DNA of 6,032 nt from Alistipes sp. (GTDB taxonomy: Bacteria; Bacteroidota; Bacteroidia; Bacteroidales; Rikenellaceae), in contig JAFNUH010000396.1 of the NCBI GenBank assembly GCA_017384185.1, positions 1-6,032 on the forward strand, in the 5' to 3' direction. The position numbers and the translations under genes were made by a program. Position 1 is the first letter of the stretch; every line of letters begins with the position of its first letter. This document shows positions 1 to 5,109 of this stretch, one piece after another. A model generated the notes under the pieces. That model made no database searches, was not told where the DNA came from, and was given only the letters and a program-made list of their open reading frames with translations.

Positions 1-777
1 GTCCAGACCTCGTGAGTCGATGTTCAGTGCTTGCAGAGCTATGCGGGTGATAGCAAGGTCGATATGACCCTCGCCCTTCACCATAGCAAAGTCTCTTACA
101 CGTCGCAACAGGGCATTGGCAATACGTGGTGTGCCACGTGAACGTAGAGCCACCTCGAGTGCGGCATCGTCGTCAATAGAGATATCTATGATGCGTGCCG
201 AACGTTTTACGATACCTGCCAATACGGGTGTGTCGTAGTACTCCAGATGGCAGTTGATACCAAAACGAGCACGCAGGGGCGAGGTGAGCAGTCCGCTACG
301 TGTTGTCGCACCCACCAACGTAAAGGGCGCAAGCTCAATCTGAATAGAGCGAGCCGAGGGACCCTTGTCCAGCACGATATCTATTTTGTAGTCCTCCATA
401 GCCGAGTAGAGGTACTCCTCTACGATGGGGCTGAGGCGGTGAATCTCGTCGATAAATAACACATCGCCAGCATCGAGGTTGGTCAAAAGACCCGCCAAGT
501 CACCCGGCTTATCCAATACAGGACCCGAGGTAACCTTTAGTTGTGCCCCCATCTCGTGGGCGATGATATTCGCAAGCGTAGTCTTGCCCAGACCCGGAGG
601 TCCGTGCAACAAGACGTGGTCGAGTGAATCGCCACGCATAAGTGCCGCCTTGATGAAGATTTTCAGATTCTCGACAATCTTATCTTGACCCGAGAAAGTT
701 GATAAATCTTGCGGGCGTATGCGGTTTTCATAATCGAGGTCGCTCTCGATATTTCTCATATTTCTGTCTATAGCCAT
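1..777 (-). CDS. ruvB: Holliday junction branch migration ATPase RuvB (3' end cut by window edge)
   Basis: RuvB is the AAA+ motor of the RuvABC complex; hexameric rings pump DNA through RuvA-bound Holliday junctions during recombinational repair. The minus strand reads 259 uninterrupted codons from an ATG at 777 to the window edge. Visible motifs: Walker [10 protein letters not shown] (residues 59-67), Walker B LFIDEIHR (107-114), sensor-1 LVGATTR (154-160), the PLRARFG segment that carries the arginine finger (167-173), and sensor-2 [14 protein letters not shown] (213-226). The N-terminal stretch [13 protein letters not shown] (21-33) is also typical. The protein is still open at LNIDSRGLD, so roughly the last 80 residues, the winged-helix DNA-binding domain, lie outside. 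A second in-frame ATG (757-759, residue 7) is possible; neither start has a Shine-Dalgarno sequence. The 777 start lies only 8 bases from a promoter-like box. No frameshift or missing key residue is seen. Identity is certain; only the start is open. Confidence 0.97.
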   Translation of the reverse strand, partial: MAIDRNMRNIESDLDYENRIRPQDLSTFSGQDKIVENLKIFIKAALMRGDSLDHVLLHGPPGLGKTTLANIIAHEMGAQLKVTSGPVLDKPGDLAGLLTNLDAGDVLFIDEIHRLSPIVEEYLYSAMEDYKIDIVLDKGPSARSIQIELAPFTLVGATTRSGLLTSPLRARFGINCHLEYYDTPVLAGIVKRSARIIDISIDDDAALEVALRSRGTPRIANALLRRVRDFAMVKGEGHIDLAITRIALQALNIDSRGLD

Positions 778-785
778 AACAAAGA

Positions 786-793
786 CAAAGATA
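786..793 (-). promoter_or_regulatory. Candidate ruvB promoter -7 box (TATCTTTG)
   Basis: Read on the minus strand, TATCTTTG matches the Bacteroidetes -7 consensus TAnnTTTG exactly. It ends 8 bases before the ruvB ATG. No TTTG or TTG lies 19-21 bases upstream; the nearest TTTG is only 11 bases away, so the -33 half is missing or degenerate. If used, transcription would begin within a few bases of the start codon. Confidence 0.5.
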
Positions 794-916
794 CAAAAAA
801 TTACCAAAATGTGGAATATTTGCGCAATAATAGTGCTATGCACCAAAAGGAGTAGCGCCGTGAACTAAAAATGCTATCAAAATGGGGCTAATGTTAATTA
901 ATTGTTACCTTTTTTA

Positions 917-946
917 TTGTAAATAAAAATAAATATACTATCTTTG
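917..946 (+). promoter_or_regulatory. Plus-strand Bacteroidetes-type promoter (TTG-N19-TATCTTTG)
   Basis: TTG at 917-919 is followed after exactly 19 bases by TATCTTTG at 939-946, a full match to TAnnTTTG with the expected spacing. The spacer and flanks are A/T-rich. The predicted transcription start is near 951-953. Downstream on this strand come three hairpins, the antisense strand of the tRNA-Arg gene, and then the regulator gene at 1161. No plus-strand terminator (hairpin followed by a T run) is seen in between. It is therefore the best promoter candidate for the regulator gene or for a small RNA. From 794 to 916 I see nothing beyond A/T-rich spacer. Confidence 0.6.
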
Positions 947-950
947 AAGA

Positions 951-1060
951 TTAGAAAAGTGGTGATATGATATAAAATCCTACACTGGGTAGGAGTGGTG
1001 GAGACGTGAAAATCTCCTTCACATAAAAAGAAAGAGAGCTACGAGTAGCTCCCTGCACAA
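951..1060 (+). ncRNA. Structured leader or small RNA candidate, family not recognised
   Basis: Just after the predicted transcription start, three hairpins follow in a row. Hairpin 1 (978-994) is TCCTAC-actgg-GTAGGA, a perfect 6-bp stem. Hairpin 2 (995-1022) pairs 995-1004 with 1013-1022, nine pairs around one T-T mismatch, with an 8-base loop. Hairpin 3 (1036-1051) is GAGCTA-cgag-TAGCTC and also works as the tRNA terminator on the other strand. In hairpin 2 an alternative stem, GTGAA (1006-1010) with TTCAC (1018-1022), competes with the main one. No open reading frame of meaningful length exists here. It could be the start of a long 5' leader for the gene at 1161, or a small RNA with an unseen 3' end. 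I do not recognise a known riboswitch or RNA family. The 3' boundary given is arbitrary. Confidence 0.35.
1022..1051 (-). terminator. Intrinsic terminator of tRNA-Arg
   Basis: On the minus strand, 11 bases after the tRNA 3' end, the stem GAGCTA/TAGCTC (1036-1051, loop of 4) is followed by TCTTTCTTTTTATG, a T-rich though interrupted tract. Position and form fit a Rho-independent terminator for the tRNA transcript. Read on the plus strand the hairpin is followed by CCTGCAC, so it would not terminate there. Confidence 0.6.
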
Positions 1061-1062
1061 AG

Positions 1063-1134
1063 TGACCTCGAAAGGATTCGAACCTTCATCGTAAGAACCG
1101 GAATCTTATATTCTATCCATTGAACTACGAGGCC
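1063..1134 (-). tRNA. tRNA-Arg, anticodon CCG
   Basis: The minus strand folds into a complete 72-base cloverleaf. The acceptor stem is GGCCTCG/CGAGGTC with one G-U pair, followed by discriminator A. The D stem is GTTC/GAAT with loop AATGGATA. The anticodon stem is TAAGA/TCTTA with loop TTCCGGT, giving anticodon CCG (positions 1099-1101), which reads the Arg codon CGG. The variable loop is CGAT. The T stem is GAAGG/CCTTT around TTCGAAT. The 3' CCA is not encoded (the next bases are CTT), so it must be added by the nucleotidyltransferase. It has its own promoter and terminator and is transcribed divergently from the regulator gene, 26 bases away. Confidence 0.96.
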
Positions 1135-1142
1135 TCGGAGTG

Positions 1143-1174
1143 CAAAGATTGTAAAAAAAAATGAATATGACAAA
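1143..1174 (-). promoter_or_regulatory. tRNA-Arg promoter, overlapping the start of the divergent regulator gene
   Basis: Read on the minus strand, TTTG (1171-1174) is followed by a 20-base spacer containing nine T, then AATCTTTG (1143-1150). This fits the Bacteroidetes TTTG/TAnnTTTG pattern with one mismatch in the -7 box and proper spacing. The tRNA 5' end follows 8 bases later. The -33 element lies inside codons 4-5 of the divergent gene, and the spacer contains that gene's start codon. Confidence 0.6.
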
Positions 1175-1784
1175 TAATACAAGTTGGCAACGTCTCGATA
1201 GCGTGATACGTTGGGCAAATATGACCATAAACCACTTTGGTCGTCATATAGGTCTTGTGCGCTCAGAGCCGTTATACCAGATTAGAGCTGGACAGCACGG
1301 CATCTCGCAGGCGTTGGCACGACGTATTGTTGATAAGTTCCCCGAGCTGAGCATCGGTTGGTTGCTTACGGGTGAGGGCGATATGTTTGGTCGTACGTGG
1401 CAGGGTAGGTCTATCCCCTTTTTTGAGGGTGATATATCCTTAGGTGTACAAAATTTGATGCAAAAGGAGCCACGTTGTAAGATGGAGATACCTCTTATCG
1501 AGGAGTGTGACTTTGCCTTTCGTGTTGCCGATGAGGCTATGGCGCCCGAGGTGATGTTCGGAACGATAGTTTTTTTGAAAAAAACGGACATAAGTGCAAT
1601 TATTCCTGGTGGAATATATCTTATTGTTTGTGCTAATTATGTAATTTTGCGTAGAGTGAGGGTCGATGGTGAGCAGGCTATGCTCCGCCTTGAGGCGACA
1701 AACTCGGCGTATGATGATTTTAATATCCCCCCAGAGCAGGTGTTTGAGATATACCGTGTGGTGGGTAACTTGAAACAGTATTAA
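1161..1784 (+). CDS. HTH transcriptional regulator with inactive S24/LexA-type C-terminal domain
   Basis: A 207-residue protein laid out like Bacteroidetes phage-repressor-type regulators. Residues 8-75 form a helix-turn-helix DNA-binding region ending in the family signature LSIGWLLTGEGDMF (63-76). A linker follows, then a C-terminal domain resembling S24 peptidases (LexA/CI) from about 108 to 207. In active members a serine in G-D-S-M and a downstream lysine make the self-cleavage dyad. Here the serine position reads VADEAMAP (alanine 126) and the lysine position reads VILRRV (arginine 164), so autocleavage is not expected and the domain probably only dimerises or senses. The ATG at 1161 follows a run of A without a Shine-Dalgarno; 1167 is an alternative start and leaves the HTH intact. 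The tRNA gene is divergent upstream; the kinase follows after 27 bp. Targets are unknown. The HTH and fold calls come from pattern recognition. Confidence 0.82.
   Translation: MNMTNNTSWQRLDSVIRWANMTINHFGRHIGLVRSEPLYQIRAGQHGISQALARRIVDKFPELSIGWLLTGEGDMFGRTWQGRSIPFFEGDISLGVQNLMQKEPRCKMEIPLIEECDFAFRVADEAMAPEVMFGTIVFLKKTDISAIIPGGIYLIVCANYVILRRVRVDGEQAMLRLEATNSAYDDFNIPPEQVFEIYRVVGNLKQY
1743..1773 (+). promoter_or_regulatory. Weak candidate promoter for the histidine kinase gene
   Basis: Inside the end of the regulator gene, TTTG (1743-1746) is followed after 19 bases by TAACTTGA (1766-1773), which keeps TAnnTT of the -7 consensus but not the final TG. A start near 1778 would give a leader of about 34 bases. 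Such degenerate matches arise by chance, so the kinase may simply be read through from upstream. Confidence 0.25.
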
Positions 1785-1811
1785 TTGGACCTAAAAGACT
1801 AATAGAGAACT

Positions 1812-2840
1812 ATGATTACGGTAAAGACTAAGGAGAATGCGTCGTTGTTGATGGCATTGGTTGCAACGGTTATCGTTACTGTTGTGATGGCGGTATGTGG
1901 AATGACTTGGTGGATTATCTGCAGTGTAGCTTTGGGTGTGTTTATTTTGATGGCTGTCTTCTCGCTTTTTATGATGAAGCAGTATGTTGCCTATAAGCTT
2001 AAACCAATCTACTCGATGGTTCTCTCTCGTGATGTTCACACGACGGAGATTATCGACGAGCTAAAGGATAAGCACGTTGAGAATATCTCCGAGGAGCTTA
2101 CTGCGTGGGCTGACGACAACGATAAGGAGATTGAACGTCTGAAGCAGAGCGAGACTTTCCGTAAGCAGTATCTGGGTAATGTAGCTCACGAGCTTAAGAC
2201 TCCGATTTTCAATATTCAGGGTTATATCTCTACGCTGCTGGATGGTGGTTTGGAGGATGACCTCATCAACCGTAAATATCTTGAGCGTGCCGAGAAGAGT
2301 ATCGACCGCTTGATAAATATTGTCAACGACTTGGATACTATCTCTAAGTTGGAGAACGATATGAACCGTCTGAAGATGGAGAACTTCGACATCGTGGCTC
2401 TCGCTAAGGAGATTACCGAGCAGTTGGAGATGCGAGCTTCGGCACGCAATATCAAACTCTCTGTTAAGGGTTCTGATTCGTTGCCTTCGCCATTCAATGT
2501 TACCGCCGATAAGCATTTCGTTGGTCAAGTGTTGGTTAACCTTATTGCCAACTCTATCCACTACGGTAAGGAGGGTGGCTCGACACGTATCAAGTTCCGT
2601 GATATGGCGGATAAGATTCTCGTAGAGGTTGAGGATACAGGTGTAGGTATCTCTAAGGAGGATATGCCTCGTATCTTTGAGCGATTCTATCGTGTAGATA
2701 AGGGTCGTTCACGTGAGCAGGGTGGTACAGGTCTTGGTTTGGCTATCGTGAAGCATATCGTGGAGGCTCACGGCGAGCGTATCACTGTGCGTAGCGAGTT
2801 GGGCGTGGGTACAACCTTTGCCTTTGCTCTTAAGAAGTAG
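1812..2840 (+). CDS. Membrane sensor histidine kinase, PhoR-like
   Basis: A 342-residue two-component kinase that should autophosphorylate on histidine and pass phosphate to a response regulator. Two transmembrane helices (about 11-30 and 34-55) are separated by only a few residues, so there is no extracytoplasmic sensor domain; intramembrane sensing is likely. A HAMP-like linker (about 56-110, with KLKPIY at its start) leads to the HisKA dimerisation domain with H-box NVAHELKTP (phospho-acceptor His126). The ATPase domain has the N-box NLIANSIHYG (243-252), G1 EDTGVGIS (274-281), F-box RIFERFYRVD (287-296) and G2 GGTGLGLAI (304-312), so all catalytic boxes are intact. HELKTPIFNIQGY resembles PhoR-type kinases of Bacteroidales. 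No response regulator is present on either side within the window; the upstream neighbour is an HTH regulator without a receiver domain. lgt starts 22 bp downstream. The ATG at 1812 has no clear Shine-Dalgarno. Confidence 0.95.
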   Translation: MITVKTKENASLLMALVATVIVTVVMAVCGMTWWIICSVALGVFILMAVFSLFMMKQYVAYKLKPIYSMVLSRDVHTTEIIDELKDKHVENISEELTAWADDNDKEIERLKQSETFRKQYLGNVAHELKTPIFNIQGYISTLLDGGLEDDLINRKYLERAEKSIDRLINIVNDLDTISKLENDMNRLKMENFDIVALAKEITEQLEMRASARNIKLSVKGSDSLPSPFNVTADKHFVGQVLVNLIANSIHYGKEGGSTRIKFRDMADKILVEVEDTGVGISKEDMPRIFERFYRVDKGRSREQGGTGLGLAIVKHIVEAHGERITVRSELGVGTTFAFALKK

Positions 2841-2862
2841 TGTAGATTTTTAATAGAAAACG

Positions 2863-3750
2863 ATGCTTAATAATTTATTGTACATAGTTTGGGACTTCGA
2901 CCCCGTGATGTTCTCTATTGGAGGGTTCGAGTTGCGATATTACGGTCTGATGTGGGCCATAACATTCCTATTGGGCGAACGTTTCTTTACCAACTATGCC
3001 CGCCGTGAGGGTTTTGGAATGCAGATTATCGAGACGGGATTTATATGGATTGTGCTGGGTGCTATCTTGGGTGCACGTATAGGTCACTGCCTCTTCTACG
3101 AGTTCGATTACTACATCACCAAACCGTGGGCAATCATTACCGAGTTCCGCAATGGCGGTATGGCGAGCCACGGCTCGGCGTTGGGTATGTTGTTCGGTAT
3201 GTGGATGACAGCCCGTAAGCATAAGATGTCGTACGTCTGGTGGTTGGACCGCATTATGATTCCCGTAACGATTGGCGGAGCGTTGGTGCGTTTGGGTAAT
3301 TTGATGAACTCGGAGATTGTCGGTCGTGTGACGGATGTGCCTTGGGCATTTCAGTTTGTTCGCCTGCACCCCAATATGCCTATCGAGAGTATCCCTGCAC
3401 AGCACCCTGCACAGCTGTATGAGGCGTTGTGTTATATCATAACCTTCGTTATCTTGTGCGTGATGTACTATAAGTTCGATGTGGGTCGTCGCAAGCCGGG
3501 TATAATGTTCGGTGTGGGTGTTATGGGTGTATTCTTTACCCGCCCATTTATCGAGATGGTGAAGATGAATCAGGAGGCATTCGAGGCAAATATGTTCCTC
3601 AATATGGGTCAGCTGTTGAGCCTTCCGTTTATTGCATTGGCTCTCTATATGATATGGCAGGGCGCTAAGGGTCGTTTCCCCGTTGCTCGTCCCGACTGCG
3701 TTGAGAATCGTCCCGAGAAGGAGAGTAAGCAGAATAAGAAAAAGAGGTAA
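2863..3750 (+). CDS. lgt: Prolipoprotein diacylglyceryl transferase Lgt
   Basis: Lgt moves a diacylglyceryl group from phosphatidylglycerol to the lipobox cysteine of prolipoproteins at the cytoplasmic membrane, the first step of lipoprotein maturation. The 295-residue product is of usual length and strongly hydrophobic, consistent with about seven helices. Key motifs: LRYYGLMW near the N-terminus, GARIGHCLFYE (70-80), NGGMASHGSALG (97-108) with His103, and the family signature RLGNLMNSEIVG (143-154) containing Arg143, Asn146, Glu151 and Gly154. HPAQLYEA (181-188) and FFTRPFIEMVK (224-234) supply further conserved positions. The last 25 or so residues form a hydrophilic, strongly basic tail ending in NKKKR, longer than needed for catalysis. 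The kinase gene ends 22 bp upstream; the SPOR gene begins 5 bp downstream, so at least the latter pair is surely co-transcribed. A poor TAGATTTT box at 2843-2850 lacks a well-spaced -33 partner. Confidence 0.97.
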   Translation: MLNNLLYIVWDFDPVMFSIGGFELRYYGLMWAITFLLGERFFTNYARREGFGMQIIETGFIWIVLGAILGARIGHCLFYEFDYYITKPWAIITEFRNGGMASHGSALGMLFGMWMTARKHKMSYVWWLDRIMIPVTIGGALVRLGNLMNSEIVGRVTDVPWAFQFVRLHPNMPIESIPAQHPAQLYEALCYIITFVILCVMYYKFDVGRRKPGIMFGVGVMGVFFTRPFIEMVKMNQEAFEANMFLNMGQLLSLPFIALALYMIWQGAKGRFPVARPDCVENRPEKESKQNKKKR

Positions 3751-3755
3751 GAAAG

Positions 3756-4598
3756 ATGATTGAGGAGGTAAATAAGATTATATATAATATGCTCATCAGT
3801 GGTCGTGGCGTTCTTCTGCCCGAGATTGGTGCGCTATATATCGAGCGTCAGGCGGCTCGTAAGTTAGCCGATGGACGACTATTGACACCTCGTAACGTGG
3901 TGCTCTTCTCGAAGCAGGAGCAGGCTCCATCGCTCGTGGATGAGATTGTTGCAATTGCAAGTTGTAGCACAGAGCAGGCGCAGGATATTTATGAGCGTTG
4001 GCGAGCTAAGACCTATCAGCAGGGCGTGCTCACCATTGGTGGTATTGGTGAGTTGAAGGGTGGTAGCTTTACGATGGATAAAGGCTTTATGGGCGTTATC
4101 AACCCGCAGGGCGTTAAGACTATCGTCGTGCGTAAGAAGAGCTCAAACAAGTGGCTATATGCAGTTGTTGGTGTAGCTGTTTTGGTGGCTTTAGGATTCT
4201 TCGCCTATGTTATGTGGGGCGATAAGATAATGGGTGGCGCAAGCGAAAAACCCATTCAGGAGCAGGTTGTAGCACCAGAACAAACCGTGGCTGAGCAGAC
4301 CATTGCTGCCGACTCGGTGGCTGTACAGCCTCAGGCAGTTGAGCAACCTCAGGAGGTTAAGCGTAGTGAGTATGCCTACTATGTTGTGATGGGTATCTTC
4401 TCTACACCCGAGAATGCTGAGCGTGCAGTGTCGCAGGTGCAGTCGAAGATTAAGGATGTTGAGTGTGTCGTTCTGCCTTTCAAAGGTGGTAAGCATATGG
4501 TTACAATTTTTGGTGGCGATAGCGCAGCCGATTGTAATGCCTTTGCCCGCTCATACCGTGATATATATCCCGATTTGTGGGTCTATAATATGAAGTAA
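3756..4598 (+). CDS. HU-CCDC81-like / SPOR domain membrane protein
   Basis: A 280-residue bitopic membrane protein. Residues 1-125 resemble the two-part HU-CCDC81-like region of Bacteroidetes: the first half has GVLLPEIGALYIERQAA (18-34) and LLTPRNVVLFS (42-52), the second has EQAQDIYERW (73-82) and GVLTIGGIGELKGGSF (90-105). A basic patch (VVRKKSSNK, 124-132) precedes one transmembrane helix (132-153), implying a cytoplasmic N-terminus and periplasmic C-terminus. A linker rich in Gln, Val, Glu and Pro (165-202) leads to a SPOR domain (about 204-280), with YYVVMGIFSTPENAERA at its start and WVYNMK at its end; SPOR domains bind denuded glycan strands at septa. AGAGG, eight bases before the ATG, is a usable ribosome binding site at the end of lgt. 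Family knowledge suggests a role in division or envelope organisation; the HU-like part may bind DNA or protein. The HU-like assignment is by pattern only. Confidence 0.85.
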   Translation: MIEEVNKIIYNMLISGRGVLLPEIGALYIERQAARKLADGRLLTPRNVVLFSKQEQAPSLVDEIVAIASCSTEQAQDIYERWRAKTYQQGVLTIGGIGELKGGSFTMDKGFMGVINPQGVKTIVVRKKSSNKWLYAVVGVAVLVALGFFAYVMWGDKIMGGASEKPIQEQVVAPEQTVAEQTIAADSVAVQPQAVEQPQEVKRSEYAYYVVMGIFSTPENAERAVSQVQSKIKDVECVVLPFKGGKHMVTIFGGDSAADCNAFARSYRDIYPDLWVYNMK

Positions 4599-5074
4599 TG
4601 CGAGTAGCCGAGCAGATAGGGCGAGCAATCGACCTTTTTTACGTGCGCCCATTTTCGAGCATCTTCTCTCGCACGATGTTTCGCTATGCGGCGTGCGGAG
4701 GAGCTAATATGGTGCTCGATGTGGTGTGGTACTTCGTTATCTACCACTATGTCGTTGCAGAGCGTTTCTTCGACCTCGGTTTTGTTACGATGTCTCCACA
4801 CGTAGCCTCGCTCGTTGTGGTCTTCCCGATAACATTCTTTACGGGTTTTTGGCTCAATCGTAACGTGGCGTTTTGTGCTACCGAGTTTAGCTCACGAGGA
4901 CAGTTGTTCCGTTATGCGTTGTCGGTTGTAGGCTCGATTCTGCTAAACTACGTATGTATAAAGCTCTTTGTGGAGGTCTTAGGCGTATGGCCCACGCCAG
5001 CCAAGGCATTGACGACGCTCGTCTGTGTGGCATATAGCTATCTTGCTGGAAGATATTTTACATTCAAGAGATAA
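4598..5074 (+). CDS. GtrA-family membrane protein
   Basis: A 158-residue protein with four hydrophobic helices (about 28-52, 66-86, 104-126 and 134-153), the size and topology of the GtrA family. Members act in cell-surface polysaccharide synthesis, typically helping move undecaprenyl-phosphate-linked sugars across the cytoplasmic membrane. Family-type motifs: FRYAACGGANMVLD (28-41), FFTGFWLNRNVAF (80-92) and SYLAGRYFTFKR at the very C-terminus (147-158). The ATG shares its first base with the TAA stop of the SPOR gene (TAATG), so translation is probably coupled to that gene and no separate ribosome binding site is needed. It is the last gene of the plus-strand block and ends against a bidirectional terminator. 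The sugar substrate cannot be told; no glycosyltransferase partner lies in the window. Confidence 0.9.
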   Translation: MRVAEQIGRAIDLFYVRPFSSIFSRTMFRYAACGGANMVLDVVWYFVIYHYVVAERFFDLGFVTMSPHVASLVVVFPITFFTGFWLNRNVAFCATEFSSRGQLFRYALSVVGSILLNYVCIKLFVEVLGVWPTPAKALTTLVCVAYSYLAGRYFTFKR

Positions 5075-5109
5075 AAAATGAGGAGTTTACAGCTCCTCTT
5101 TTATTTTTT
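5073..5109. terminator. Bidirectional terminator between gtrA-family gene and uvrB
   Basis: GAGGAG (5080-5085) pairs with CTCCTC (5093-5098) around a 7-base loop. An A6 tract (5073-5078) precedes it and T-rich sequence (5099-5109, interrupted by one A) follows, so the hairpin can act in both directions. The two convergent genes are only 12 bases apart. The uvrB stop codon lies in the loop, and the stem's right arm codes for uvrB's last residues. Confidence 0.75.

Noticed and set aside
247..688. Two plus-strand open frames within the ruvB region
   Set aside because: ruvB on the minus strand explains this stretch completely with intact motifs; the plus frames show no known domain.
1000..1022. 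H-type pseudoknot from the two interleaved stems
   Set aside because: There is no base between the two 3' arms to cross a 5-bp stem, so both stems can hardly form at once; competing hairpins are more likely.
1063..1134. tRNA-Arg as an integration site for a mobile island
   Set aside because: The side of the tRNA 3' end holds only 285 bases up to ruvB, with no integrase and no repeated tRNA end in the window.
1578..1585. Programmed -1 frameshift at the A-run followed by C
   Set aside because: The reading frame is AAA AAA ACG, which does not place a slippery X-XXY-YYZ heptamer in the right register, and no stimulatory structure or extended alternative frame is evident.
2061..2561. Long antisense open frame (166 codons) opposite the histidine kinase gene
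   Set aside because: It lies wholly inside a clearly functional kinase frame, shows no recognisable domain, has an antisense-like composition and no initiation signal of its own.
2968..3405. Antisense open frame opposite lgt
   Set aside because: It is the shadow of a conserved lgt reading frame; the His/Thr/Gln-rich product looks like reverse-strand translation.
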